This document shows positions 49,152 through 58,166 of a stretch of 64,000 nt of DNA, in pieces. The stretch's first letter is position 1, and every line of letters starts with the position of its first letter. Below the pieces are notes generated by a model that saw nothing but the letters and a program-made list of their open reading frames with translations, was not told the origin of the DNA and did no database searches. A program made the position numbers and the translations under genes. This stretch comes from Citromicrobium sp. JLT1363 (GTDB lineage: Bacteria > Pseudomonadota > Alphaproteobacteria > Sphingomonadales > Sphingomonadaceae). The stretch lies in contig NZ_AEUE01000010.1 of NCBI RefSeq assembly GCF_000186705.1, positions 62,001-126,000 on the forward strand. The letters are read 5' to 3'.

Positions 49152-51053
49152 ATGGCGGACACGACACCTGATCCTTCCGGAACCGATCCGTTCGCAGCGA
49201 TGCTGGAAGCGCAGGCGCGCTGGACCCAGATGATGTTCGCCCCGCTGACCCAGCCGTCCACGGCAGGCGCGGATGCTGCACCGCTTCCGATGGCCGACCT
49301 CCAGAAGTGGGCGGAGAACGCCACCCGCCTCCAGACGATGTGGCTGGAATTCTGCCAGACCAACGCGATCGAGGCCACCAGCGAGATGATGGCGGGCGAT
49401 CCTGCCGAATGGCCGGCCAAGTGGTTCGCCATGTTCGAGACCTGGACCGAGCAGCTGCCCTTTGCCGATCCGGCGGAACAGCAGCGCTGGTGGGCGGAAA
49501 GCGCGCAATTGTGGCAGGCACTGCTGGTCCCGCCGGGCGACTCGCAGGACGCGGCTGGCGGCGATGCCGAGCTGCCCCGCGAGGACCGGCGCTTTGCCGA
49601 CCCGCGCTGGCGCGAACAGCCGATCTTCGCGTTGATCCATCAGACCTATCTCCTGCTCACCGAACGCGTTCTGGCGATGGTGGAGAAGATGGATCATGTC
49701 GATCACGCCAAGAGAGAGCAGCTGAAATTCGCCACGCAGGCGATGGCCGAAGCGCTCAGCCCGGCCAATTTCGCGGCGACCAATCCGATCGTGCTCGATC
49801 GCATCATGGAAACGCGCGGCGAAAGCCTGGTCAAGGGCATGCAGAACCTTCTGCAGGACCTGCAGAAGGGCCAGCTGACCCATTCGGACCCGCAGGCCTT
49901 CACCGTGGGGGAGGATATCGCGGCCACGCCGGGCCAGGTCGTGTTCGAAACGCCGCTGTACCAGCTGATCCAGTACGAGCCGACCACCGAAAAGGTGCTG
50001 AGCGTGCCGCTGATCATCTTCCCGCCGTGGATCAACCGGTTCTACATCCTCGACCTCAACGAGAAGAAGAGCTTCGTGAAGTGGGCCCTCGATCAGGGGC
50101 TTACCGTGTTCATGGTCAGCTGGAAATCGGCCGACGCCTCGATGAAGGATATCGTCTGGGACGATTACATCGCTGCCCAGATCGAGGCGATCGACCATGT
50201 GCGAAAGCGGCTGCGACAGCCCCACGTCCATGCGATCGGCTACTGCGTGGCAGGCACGACGCTGGCCGCGACGCTCGCCCTGCTCGCCTCGCGCGAGGAA
50301 GCCGACAAGGTCAAGAGCGCGACCTTCTTCACCGCCCAGATCGATTTCACCGACGCTGGCGACCTGCTGCATTTCGTCGACGATCAGCAGATCGCCGCGA
50401 TCCAGGGGCTGAAGCGCGACGGCTATCTGGACGGGCGGTTCATGGCCGCGACCTTCAACCTGCTGCGCGGCAACGATCTGATCTGGAACTACGTCGTGCG
50501 CAACTACCTGCTGGGGGAGGATCACACCGCCTTCGATCTGCTCCACTGGAACGGCGATGTGACCAACCTGCCCGCCAAGTGGCACCGGGACTATCTGCAG
50601 GACCTCTACCGCGACAATCTGCTGGTGAAACCGGGACGGCTGCAGGCGCTGGGCACGCCGATCGACCTGAGGAAGGTGGAAGTGCCCACCTATGTGCAGG
50701 CAGGCAAGGACGATCACATCGCCCCCGCAGCTAGCGTGTGGAAGATCACCGAGCATTTTCGCGGGCCGCTGCGCTTCGTGCTTGCCGGGTCCGGCCATAT
50801 TGCAGGCGTCGTCAATCCGCCCGCCGCAGGCAAGTACCAGTACTGGATCAACGAGGACGGGGACGTCGACACGCTGGAGGAATTCCGCGCGGGTGCAACC
50901 GAGCATCCCGGAAGCTGGTGGCCCGACTGGATCGAGTGGATCCGGGCGCAGGACAGCAAGGAGCTACAGGCGCGCGGCAAGCGCAAGCCCGGCAGCGGCC
51001 AGAAGGACAAGGTGATCGAACCCGCCCCGGGCCGCTACGTGAAGGAACGCTGA
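49152..51053 (+). CDS. phaC: Class I poly(3-hydroxyalkanoate) synthase
   Basis: 633 residues, class I size. The lipase-like box GYCVAG carries the catalytic Cys365; the catalytic Asp lies in AGKDDHIAP (~520) and the His in GSGHIAGVVNPPA (~550). The N-terminal ~240 residues are the variable PhaC_N part with FIPPWINRFYILDL-like sequence (IIFPPWINRFYILDL here). It polymerises hydroxyacyl-CoAs on the granule surface. A phasin gene follows 113 bp downstream with its own promoter-like region. The start at ATG 49152 is preceded by AGAGGA. Confidence 0.96.
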   Translation: MADTTPDPSGTDPFAAMLEAQARWTQMMFAPLTQPSTAGADAAPLPMADLQKWAENATRLQTMWLEFCQTNAIEATSEMMAGDPAEWPAKWFAMFETWTEQLPFADPAEQQRWWAESAQLWQALLVPPGDSQDAAGGDAELPREDRRFADPRWREQPIFALIHQTYLLLTERVLAMVEKMDHVDHAKREQLKFATQAMAEALSPANFAATNPIVLDRIMETRGESLVKGMQNLLQDLQKGQLTHSDPQAFTVGEDIAATPGQVVFETPLYQLIQYEPTTEKVLSVPLIIFPPWINRFYILDLNEKKSFVKWALDQGLTVFMVSWKSADASMKDIVWDDYIAAQIEAIDHVRKRLRQPHVHAIGYCVAGTTLAATLALLASREEADKVKSATFFTAQIDFTDAGDLLHFVDDQQIAAIQGLKRDGYLDGRFMAATFNLLRGNDLIWNYVVRNYLLGEDHTAFDLLHWNGDVTNLPAKWHRDYLQDLYRDNLLVKPGRLQALGTPIDLRKVEVPTYVQAGKDDHIAPAASVWKITEHFRGPLRFVLAGSGHIAGVVNPPAAGKYQYWINEDGDVDTLEEFRAGATEHPGSWWPDWIEWIRAQDSKELQARGKRKPGSGQKDKVIEPAPGRYVKER

Positions 51054-51083
51054 TAAAGGGCGATATTACAGCTGGCTAACGCC

Positions 51084-51145
51084 TTTTGTGCACTGCACAA
51101 AAAAGGCTTGAATATTCTTGCTGGAGGGCATATTTGTGCATTGCA
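51084..51145. promoter_or_regulatory. Two PhaR-like boxes in the phasin promoter
   Basis: TTTTGTGCACTGCACAAAA (51084-51102) is a perfect 9-bp dyad containing TGC-N3-GCA. A second TGC-N3-GCA, TGCATTGCA, lies at 51137-51145. TGC-N3/4-GCA is the operator of the PHB-responsive repressor PhaR in Paracoccus and Rhodobacter. The boxes bracket the promoter elements at 51108-51136, a good arrangement for repression. No phaR gene is in the window. Confidence 0.7.
51108..51136 (+). promoter_or_regulatory. Candidate phasin promoter
   Basis: TTGAAT (51108-51113) and TATTTG (51131-51136) are 17 bp apart, 30 bp before the phasin ATG, and lie between the two PhaR-like boxes. Confidence 0.5.
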
Positions 51146-51166
51146 GCAAGAAACGTGAGATTCTTC

Positions 51167-51997
51167 ATGGCCGACGAAACCGATACCAAGGGCGATGCCG
51201 CCGCGCAGAAGGCGTATGAAAGCGCCGTCGAAGCGAAATCCGGCAGCAAGCCCGCTGAAGAGGCCCCGGCGGCTCCGGCGGAAACTCCGGCACCGGCTGC
51301 TGCCAAGGCTGAGGCGAAGCCTGCCGCAAAGGCAGCCGCGCCCGCCAAGGCCGAACCGGTGAAGGCTGAAGCCGCACCGAAGCCGAAAAAGGCCGCGCCG
51401 CGCAAGAAGGCCGCCGTCGCCAAGGCTGCCAAGGCTCCGGCGAAGAAGGCTCCTGCGAAAACGTCGGCCGCGAAGACCACCGCTCAGAAGAAAACCACTA
51501 CCAAATCGGGTGCCAAGCGCACCGCAAAAACCTCCAGACCCAAGGACACCACCATGGCTACCAAGACCCAGACCAAAACCGCCGACATGGCCAGCAACAT
51601 GGCCAACGAAATGCAGACCCGCCTTGCCGGCATGTACGAAAAGGGCACGGAAATGACCGGTGAAATGGTCACCTTCCAGCGCGCCAATGCCGAAGCAATG
51701 GCCGAAGCGGGCAAGATCCTCTTCACCGGCATGCAGGACATGACCCGTGAAGCGGTCGAGGAAAGCCGCAAGGCGGCCGACCAGATCAGCGAAGATGCCC
51801 GCCTGATGGCCGCCGCCAAGTCGCCGACCGAGCTGGTGAAGCTGCAGGGCGACATCATGCGCCGTTCGTTCGACAACGCGGTTGCCGCCGGTTCGAAGAA
51901 CACCGAAGCCTGGATCAAGCTGACCAACGACGCGATGGCCCCGCTGACCAGCCGCGTGAGCGAAGCGGTCGAAAAGATGAACAAGGTCGCCGCCTGA
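51167..51997 (+). CDS. phaP: Phasin with histone H1-like Ala/Lys/Pro N-terminal tail
   Basis: 276 residues from ATG 51167. Residues ~20-125 are a low-complexity Ala/Lys/Pro region (KPAAKAAAPAKAEPVKAEA, KKAAPRKKAAVAKAAKAPAKK), like histone H1 tails. From ~130 comes a phasin_2 domain (MASNMANEMQTRLAGMYEK, MTGEMVTFQRANAEAMAEAG). PhaF of Pseudomonas also joins a phasin to a histone-like part, but in the reverse order. The tail may tether granules to the nucleoid. An internal ATG at 51554 would give a conventional ~147-residue phasin. Strong expression and PhaR control are suggested by the promoter layout. Confidence 0.88.
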   Translation: MADETDTKGDAAAQKAYESAVEAKSGSKPAEEAPAAPAETPAPAAAKAEAKPAAKAAAPAKAEPVKAEAAPKPKKAAPRKKAAVAKAAKAPAKKAPAKTSAAKTTAQKKTTTKSGAKRTAKTSRPKDTTMATKTQTKTADMASNMANEMQTRLAGMYEKGTEMTGEMVTFQRANAEAMAEAGKILFTGMQDMTREAVEESRKAADQISEDARLMAAAKSPTELVKLQGDIMRRSFDNAVAAGSKNTEAWIKLTNDAMAPLTSRVSEAVEKMNKVAA

Positions 51998-52055
51998 GGG
52001 TGAGCGAATTGGCCGATGCCCGGCGCGTGAGCGCGGGCAGTCGGAACCAGGGCCG

Positions 52056-52093
52056 GGGGCCGGGCGACACGATCGTCCGGCCCCTTGCCTTTT
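52056..52093 (+). terminator. Intrinsic terminator after the phasin gene
   Basis: GGGGCCGG (52056-52063) and CCGGCCCC (52077-52084) form a stem followed by TTGCCTTTT. The rest of the 308-bp gap to clpS (51998-52305) holds no recognisable gene, although the clpS frame is open from 52165. Confidence 0.7.
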
Positions 52094-52305
52094 GGCCCTG
52101 ATCATCTGGCCCTCGCCTTCTGAAGCCCGGCGCCCGCACCAATGGCGCCTTCCCCCCGTCCTTCTTGCCCTGCCTTCCGCACCCTCTCTTGCGGATTGCG
52201 CGGGCGTTACGATACTGTGTCGCTATGCGTGAACCAGCCAGCCCCGCTTCTCAGAGGATTTCCTCGTACGGCCCGGAAACCGCTCGTATGCCGGCCATCC
52301 ATTGC

Positions 52306-52650
52306 ATGGCCGACGACGGAACCGATGGCGACGACAACGAGGGGCGGCCCGCCAATCCATCCGTCGGCGTCGCCACCAAGACGCGTGCGAAGCCCAAGAA
52401 GCCGAGCCAGTACAAGGTGCTGATGCTGAACGACGATTACACGCCGATGGAGTTCGTCGTGATGGTCCTCAAGCGGTTCTTCCGCATGGATCTGGACGAG
52501 GCGACACAGGTGATGCTCCACGTTCACCAGCGCGGCGTCGGCGTATGCGGGATTTTCCCCTACGAAGTGGCGGAAACAAAGGTGAACCAGGTGATGGATT
52601 TCGCCCGCCAGAACGAACACCCGCTGCAATGCACGCTGGAGAAGGCCTGA
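52306..52650 (+). CDS. clpS: ATP-dependent Clp protease adaptor ClpS
   Basis: 114 residues from ATG 52306. The conserved core begins [31 protein letters not shown]-like sequence: [16 protein letters not shown] includes the N-degron binding Asn-Asp pair, and [21 protein letters not shown] follows. It delivers N-end-rule substrates to ClpAP. The frame extends upstream to 52165 with another ATG at 52225, but the extra residues are not family-like. clpA is not adjacent. lptF follows 89 bp downstream. Confidence 0.93.
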   Translation: MADDGTDGDDNEGRPANPSVGVATKTRAKPKKPSQYKVLMLNDDYTPMEFVVMVLKRFFRMDLDEATQVMLHVHQRGVGVCGIFPYEVAETKVNQVMDFARQNEHPLQCTLEKA

Positions 52651-52739
52651 GCCACCAGTCTCTGAAAACACGCGGATGACGAAGGCCCGCTTTGCCGCTA
52701 GGGCCTGGGGCACAGACGCAATCACCCGCGGGACTTCCC

Positions 52740-53963
52740 TTGCCCTTCACTTCGCGACTCGACCGATACATCTTCCGGCTGGTGATCGTGCCGCTGCTGG
52801 GCGTGTTCGTGCTTGCCGCGTCGCTGCTGGTGCTGGACCAGATGCTGCGGCTGTTCCGCTTCGTGTCGACCGAGGGGGGGCCGGTGGGCGTCGTGTTCCG
52901 CATGCTGGGCGCGCTGCTGCCCGATTATGCCAGCCTCGCCATTCCGCTGGGCCTGCTGCTCGGCACGCTATTCGCCTTCCGCCAGCTCGCCCTGTCGAGC
53001 GAGCTGGACGTGATGCGCGCGGTCGGCCTCAGCTACACGCGGCTTCTGCGGGTTCCCTACGCCATCACGCTGACGCTAATGGCGATCAACGCCGCGCTGG
53101 TGTTCTACATCCAGCCGGTATCCAAGTATTACTATGAGGAACTGCAGTTCGATCTGCGCTCGGGCGCGCTGGGCGCGTCGATCAAGGTGGGCGAATTCAC
53201 CACCCTGGCGGACCGGATGGCGCTGCGGATCGAGGAAAGCGAGGAATCGGGGCGCGAGCTGAAAGGCATCTTCGCGCGGATCAACACGCAGGACGGACAA
53301 ACGCTCTCCATCAGCGCGCGCGAAGGACGCTTCCTGTCCACCAGCGACGATCCCGACACGATCATCCTGCGCCTGTCCAATGGCACCATCGTGCAGGACC
53401 CCGACGGGCAATCACCCCGCGTGCTCAGCTTTGCCATGCACGACCTCCCGATCGACCTGCCGACCATCGAGAGCTTCCGCCAGCGCGGCGAGGCGGAGGC
53501 GGAATATATCCTGCCCGAACTGCTGCAGATGGGGTGGAGCGACAATGCGAGCGAGGACACCCGCAATGCCAGCCAGGCCAGCCTGAACTACCGGCTGGTC
53601 GAACTGGCGATGATGGCGTTCCTGCCGCTGCTCGCGGTGGCTCTTGCGATCCCGCCCAAGCGATCGACCAGCGCGCTCGGCGTATTCGTCGCGGTGGTCC
53701 TCGTGGTCGCCTATCACAAGATCAACCAGTACATGCAGGACTTCGCCGCGCTGGGCCGGATCGATCCGACGCTGGGGCTGTGGGGACCGTTCGTCATCTT
53801 CGTCGGGCTGATCCTGTGGTGGTTCTGGCAGATCGCCTATGTGCCGGGCGGCCAGCCGATCGGCGCGCTCGAAAACGTTTTCTCCAAACTGGTGAAGTGG
53901 CTCGGCCGGATCCTGCGGCCCCGCCGCCGACGCGCCAACGCCCTTGCCGAACAGGGTAGCTGA
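52740..53963 (+). CDS. lptF: LPS export permease LptF
   Basis: 407 residues if started at TTG 52740 (MPFTSRLDRYIFRLVIVPLL); another TTG at 52692 adds 16. A YjgP/YjgQ family inner-membrane permease: three N-terminal helices (VIVPLLGVFVLAASLLVL, YASLAIPLGLLLGTLFAF, VPYAITLTLMAINAALVF), a periplasmic jellyroll (~130-290), and three C-terminal helices. With LptG and the LptB ATPase it extracts lipopolysaccharide from the inner membrane. lptG follows after 11 bp. Confidence 0.92.
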   Translation: MPFTSRLDRYIFRLVIVPLLGVFVLAASLLVLDQMLRLFRFVSTEGGPVGVVFRMLGALLPDYASLAIPLGLLLGTLFAFRQLALSSELDVMRAVGLSYTRLLRVPYAITLTLMAINAALVFYIQPVSKYYYEELQFDLRSGALGASIKVGEFTTLADRMALRIEESEESGRELKGIFARINTQDGQTLSISAREGRFLSTSDDPDTIILRLSNGTIVQDPDGQSPRVLSFAMHDLPIDLPTIESFRQRGEAEAEYILPELLQMGWSDNASEDTRNASQASLNYRLVELAMMAFLPLLAVALAIPPKRSTSALGVFVAVVLVVAYHKINQYMQDFAALGRIDPTLGLWGPFVIFVGLILWWFWQIAYVPGGQPIGALENVFSKLVKWLGRILRPRRRRANALAEQGS

Positions 53964-53974
53964 CGGCCCCTCGC

Positions 53975-55072
53975 ATGACGTTCGATTTCTTTCCCTCGCG
54001 CACGCTGACGCTTTATCTGGCGAAGATGTTCAGCCTGCGCATCCTCGCGGTGCTGGTGATGCTGGTGCTCGTGCTGATGATGCTCGACCTGCTGTCGACC
54101 AGCGGGGAAATCCTTGCGGTCGAAGGCAACAGCGAGGCGGACCTGTGGCATTACGCATCGCTGCGCGTGCCGCTGCTGATCCAGCGCTTCCTGCCCTATT
54201 CGGTGCTGCTCGCCACGATCATCACGCTGGTCACGCTGAACCAGAACAGCGAAGTCATCGCAATGAAGGCCGCCGGGCTTTCCGCCCACCAGGTCTTGGC
54301 CCCGCTGATCCTGACCGCGATGGTCGTCTCTCTGGCAAGCTTCGCCTTCAATGAAAGGGTGGTGACGCGCGCCGCGGCCGAACTGACGGCATGGGAGGAT
54401 ACCGAATTCGGCGCCCTGCCCGACGCGCCCGAGAAAAGCGGCATCATCTATCTGGTCGACGGCCCGAACATCCTGACCGCGCGCAGCTACGAAAAGGGCG
54501 GCCCCGCGCCGCGCCTGAACGATGTGACCTTCTACCGCCGCAGCCCGAGCGGGGAAATCATCCAGCAGATCGATGCGGAACTGGCGATCCGCGGGAATGG
54601 CGGCTGGGCGATGCAGGCGCCGCGCGTCTTCACCATCGGCACGGCAAGCCTTGCCGAGCCTGCCGAGGTGATCGTGGCGCCCGGCATCACGCCCGCGCAG
54701 ATCGAACTCGCCTCGGTCGATCCGACTGCGCAGCCCTTCTGGCAGCTTGGCGATTCCATCGATGCCTACAAGGCGGCCGGGCGCGATACCGGAGAGCTGG
54801 AGGCCAATTACTGGCACAAGATTTCAGGGCCGCTATCGGCCGTCCTGATGCCGATCCTGGGCGCGGTCGCGGGCTTCGGGCTGGCCCGATCGGGCCAGCT
54901 TTTCGCGCGCGCGGTGGCGGGCATGTTTCTGGGCTTTGCCTATTTCGTGATCGACAATGCCGCGCTCGCCATGGGCGATTTCGGCGGCTATCCGCCCTTC
55001 CTCGCCGCGTGGGCACCGTTCTTCCTGTTCCTGCTGATCGGTGAGACGGTTCTCGTGCGCACGGAAGAATGA
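53975..55072 (+). CDS. lptG: LPS export permease LptG
   Basis: 365 residues, the partner of LptF: same layout with three N-terminal helices (SLRILAVLVMLVLVLMMLDL first), a periplasmic domain, and three C-terminal helices (AVLMPILGAVAGFGLARSG). LNQNSEVIAMKAAGLS is the cytoplasmic coupling-helix region typical of LptG. Co-transcribed with lptF; its stop overlaps the GNAT gene (ATGA). Confidence 0.93.
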   Translation: MTFDFFPSRTLTLYLAKMFSLRILAVLVMLVLVLMMLDLLSTSGEILAVEGNSEADLWHYASLRVPLLIQRFLPYSVLLATIITLVTLNQNSEVIAMKAAGLSAHQVLAPLILTAMVVSLASFAFNERVVTRAAAELTAWEDTEFGALPDAPEKSGIIYLVDGPNILTARSYEKGGPAPRLNDVTFYRRSPSGEIIQQIDAELAIRGNGGWAMQAPRVFTIGTASLAEPAEVIVAPGITPAQIELASVDPTAQPFWQLGDSIDAYKAAGRDTGELEANYWHKISGPLSAVLMPILGAVAGFGLARSGQLFARAVAGMFLGFAYFVIDNAALAMGDFGGYPPFLAAWAPFFLFLLIGETVLVRTEE

Positions 55073-55602
55073 GCGGACACGGCGAAACCGACTGGTCGAT
55101 CCGGCTTGCGCGAGCCGGCGATGCCGATGCCCTGCCCGCGATCGAGCGCGCCGCCGCCACGATGTTCGAACGGATCGAGCCGCTTCGCCATATCGCCGCG
55201 CAGGAGCCGATCCCGGCCGAACGCCTGCGCCGCTATATCGCGCGCGGTCACTGCCTCGTCGCGGTGGCGGACACGGGGACGCCGGTCGGCTTCATCGCGA
55301 CCGAGCCTTTCGGGCGCGAGCTTCACGTGTGGGAATTGAGCGTCCATCCCGACTGGCAGGGGCGCGGGATCGGTGCGGCCCTGCTGCGCGGCTGCATCAT
55401 CGATGCAGGCAATTCGGGCTTCACCGCCATCACGCTGACGACCTTCGACGAGGTTCCGTGGAACGCGCCCTTCTATCGCAGGCTGGGGTTCGTCGATCGC
55501 GATTCGGCGGACAATGCCCGCCTCGCGCAGGAGCTCGCACGCGAGGAAGCGCACGGCATGCCGCCCGGTTCGCGCGTCGCGATGGTCCGCGATCTGCCGT
55601 GA
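55069..55602 (+). CDS. GNAT-family N-acetyltransferase
   Basis: 177 residues. The acetyl-CoA binding segment is VWELSVHPDWQGRGIGAALLRG (motif A with Q-x-x-G-x-G/A), followed by GFTAITLTTFDEVPWNAPFYRRLGF. The substrate is unknown. Translationally coupled to lptG, which says little about function. Confidence 0.9.
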   Translation: MSGHGETDWSIRLARAGDADALPAIERAAATMFERIEPLRHIAAQEPIPAERLRRYIARGHCLVAVADTGTPVGFIATEPFGRELHVWELSVHPDWQGRGIGAALLRGCIIDAGNSGFTAITLTTFDEVPWNAPFYRRLGFVDRDSADNARLAQELAREEAHGMPPGSRVAMVRDLP

Positions 55603-55657
55603 GCTTTCGGCGCGGCCTGCACAAGCGCGGGACCGTGCCGATCAGGCGCCTGATTCC

Positions 55658-56743
55658 TTAGCGCTTGAGCATCGTGCTGCGCGCAATCTTGCCCACCAGC
55701 ACCAGCATCCCGGGGTGGTTCGCCCCCTCGTAGGTCGAACCGACGCCCAGCTCGCGCGCGAGGCGGCGGTGCGCTTCGGGCAGGTCGTGATAGGGCATGG
55801 AGGGCATCAGGTGGTGCAGCGCGTGGTAGCGCAGGCCCACCGGCGCCCAGATTTCCGCCGCGATCCCGGGCGGGGGCACGTTGACCGAATCGAGGAACTG
55901 CGCGGTCACGGTCATCGCCTCCCCCTCGTTCTCCCACAGGTGCGCCACCAGCGTGCGCAGCTGGTTGAGCAGCGCGGTGAGCGACAGGATGGCGAGCGCG
56001 ATCAGCAGCGGCCGCCAGCCGAAGGCGAGCGGGCTGGCAAGCAGCGCGATCGCCCACACGGCGGCACCCGCTTCCTGCCAGCGCACCCGCTTGCCGAAAT
56101 CGCCTTCGGGTGCCTTCCGGCGGAAATCGGGATTGATCGAGAGCGAAGAGAGCCGCTGCCAGGTGAAACGGCGCACCGCGGGGATGACGACGCCAAGCGG
56201 CACCAGCACCGCGAAGCGGAACAGCAGCGCCACGGGCGCCAGCAATGCGACAGCCACGAACAGCGGAAGGCTCCACGGCTTCATCAGAGCCAGCGGCAGG
56301 TATTCGGGATCCTCCACCGTGCCGTACTGCGTGCGCTTGTGGTGGATCGTATGGACGCCCTCGTACATGAAACTAGGGGTCAGCAAAGGGATGCCAACCA
56401 GCACGTTCCAGCCGGTGCGGAAGCCCCGCAGAGCCTTCTTGTGGATATGCGTCAGCTCGTGGATGAACATCAGCGCGCGATAGAACGCCAGCGCCGCGAC
56501 GAGCCCCGCGGCGATCTGCACCGCGAGATTGCCCGAAAGGATCGCAACTGCGATGCCCGCATAGCCAAGGCCCGCCGACAGCAGCATGTCGGGCCAGTAG
56601 ACCGACGGCTTCGCTTCGCCGAGACCCTTGGTCAGGTCGCGCGCGGCGCGCAGCATCGCCTTGTCGTCCTGCGCCATGAACTGAAGGCGGTTCGCGCGCA
56701 CGGGTGCGGGCTGGGCTGGGTCGATTGTCTGATGCATAGTCAT
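55658..56743 (-). CDS. Membrane fatty acid desaturase
   Basis: 361 residues from ATG 56743, with a second ATG at 56737 and no clear ribosome binding site. Three histidine boxes are present: HELTH (with the following HIHKK), HTIHHKRTQ and HALHHLMP. These bind the di-iron centre of membrane desaturases. Several hydrophobic spans lie between the boxes. It probably introduces a double bond into acyl lipids. It is divergent from the GNAT-like gene at 56863, sharing a 119-bp promoter region. Confidence 0.9.
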   Translation of the reverse strand: MTMHQTIDPAQPAPVRANRLQFMAQDDKAMLRAARDLTKGLGEAKPSVYWPDMLLSAGLGYAGIAVAILSGNLAVQIAAGLVAALAFYRALMFIHELTHIHKKALRGFRTGWNVLVGIPLLTPSFMYEGVHTIHHKRTQYGTVEDPEYLPLALMKPWSLPLFVAVALLAPVALLFRFAVLVPLGVVIPAVRRFTWQRLSSLSINPDFRRKAPEGDFGKRVRWQEAGAAVWAIALLASPLAFGWRPLLIALAILSLTALLNQLRTLVAHLWENEGEAMTVTAQFLDSVNVPPPGIAAEIWAPVGLRYHALHHLMPSMPYHDLPEAHRRLARELGVGSTYEGANHPGMLVLVGKIARSTMLKR

Positions 56744-56862
56744 AAGGGGGCTTTGTTGAGGGCGCGTATTACTGCAGTTTCTCCAGCGAGCCAAACGCAT
56801 CCGCCCGGCCGGAATGATCGACTGGCTTGCGTCCGGCGCGCGCGGGAGACACAGGGGCCAAA

Positions 56863-58083
56863 ATGCACAAGCAGATACGGGACACGCAAGTGACGGATGC
56901 AACCACCGACGGCCTCGGCGCCTCTGCGCCGGGCGGCGATATAGTGATCGAGCCTGCTACCGGCAAGCGCGGCCGCGAGGCCTTCGTCGACCTGGGCCGC
57001 CGCTTTGCCGCGCAGGTGCCGCACGCGGTGCCGCAACTGCGTTCGGAACAGCTCGAGCTCGTCCATCCGGAAAAGAACCCTTTCTTCGGTCACGCCGACG
57101 TGCAGCTTTTCATCGCCCACCGCGCAGGCCGGCCGGTCGGGCGGATCAGCGCGCATATAGACCGGCTCGCACTCGAAGTGCCCGCCGAACAGGGCATGGG
57201 GCCCGGCACCGGCATGTTCGGCTATTTCGATGCCGAGGATCAGGCAGTGGCCGATGCGCTGCTCCGGCTGGCGGAAGACTGGCTCAGGGCCAAGGGCATG
57301 ACGCGCGTGCTCGGCCCGATTTCGATGTCGATCTGGGAAGAGCCGGGCCTGCTGGTGCGCGGGCAGGATCATGCGCCGATGATCATGATGGGTCATCACC
57401 CGGCGCAGTATGCGGACTTCATCACCGCACACGGGTACCGGCCCGCAAAGCGGCTCCACACCTACGACCTGGACATTTCGCAGGAATTCCCGCCGCTGGT
57501 CCGCCGGATCGTGAGGTCGGGCGAACGCAATCCGCGGATTCGCGTGCGCGAGGTGGATCTGCAGAATTACCAGAGCGAGATCGAGATCATTCTCGAGATC
57601 CTCAACGATGCATGGTCGGGTAACTGGGGCTTCGTGCCCCTGACCGAAGCCGAGGTCGCGCATACCGGCAAGAAACTGAAGCCGCTGGTCCATCCTGAAC
57701 TCAACCGGATCGCGGAGCTGGACGGAGAGCCGGTCGCCTTCATGCTCACCCTGCCCGACATCAACGATCTGCTGGCGCGCACCAAGGGCAAGCTGTTCCC
57801 CTTCGGCTGGATTTCGACGCTGCGCTGGCTGCGCAAACCCAGGGGTGCGGGCATGCGCGTGCCGCTGATGGGCGTGCGCAGCCGGCTGCACAATTCGCAG
57901 CTGGCGGGCCAGCTCGCCTTCATGATGATCGACGAAATCCGCCGCTCGGCATCGGACCTGTTCGATTCCAAGCGCGGCGAGATCGGCTGGATTCTCGAGG
58001 ACAACCAGGGGATGGTGGCCATCGCGGATACCATCGACAGCCGGATCAACCGCGAATACATCATCTACGAGAAGCATTTATAG
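56863..58083 (+). CDS. Large GNAT-like protein of unknown substrate
   Basis: 406 residues from ATG 56863, GGGAGA upstream. The N-terminal ~200 residues suggest a GNAT fold (FIAHRAGRPVGRISAHIDRLAL, GMFGYFDAEDQAVADALLRLAEDWLRAKG) but without a textbook acetyl-CoA loop. A second similar half (~230-400) holds FLTLPDIN-type strands (AFMLTLPDINDLL) and DSRINREYIIYEKHL at the end. Similar proteins are annotated only as N-acetyltransferase or hypothetical. The stop lies just before an EcfG promoter. Confidence 0.7.
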   Translation: MHKQIRDTQVTDATTDGLGASAPGGDIVIEPATGKRGREAFVDLGRRFAAQVPHAVPQLRSEQLELVHPEKNPFFGHADVQLFIAHRAGRPVGRISAHIDRLALEVPAEQGMGPGTGMFGYFDAEDQAVADALLRLAEDWLRAKGMTRVLGPISMSIWEEPGLLVRGQDHAPMIMMGHHPAQYADFITAHGYRPAKRLHTYDLDISQEFPPLVRRIVRSGERNPRIRVREVDLQNYQSEIEIILEILNDAWSGNWGFVPLTEAEVAHTGKKLKPLVHPELNRIAELDGEPVAFMLTLPDINDLLARTKGKLFPFGWISTLRWLRKPRGAGMRVPLMGVRSRLHNSQLAGQLAFMMIDEIRRSASDLFDSKRGEIGWILEDNQGMVAIADTIDSRINREYIIYEKHL

Positions 58084-58084
58084 C

Positions 58085-58109
58085 GGAACGCCCGGCACCC
58101 CGCGTCGTT
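58085..58109 (+). promoter_or_regulatory. EcfG-type promoter for the single-domain response regulator
   Basis: GGAAC (58085-58089), 16-nt spacer, CGTT (58106-58109): an exact match to the EcfG general-stress sigma factor consensus GGAAC-N16/17-CGTT. It lies 57 bp upstream of the ATG at 58167, just after the preceding stop codon. Confidence 0.8.
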
Positions 58110-58166
58110 CGATTGTCTGACCCTGCCCATCACCGGCACGGTTTTTCACCAGGGACGAATAAGACT

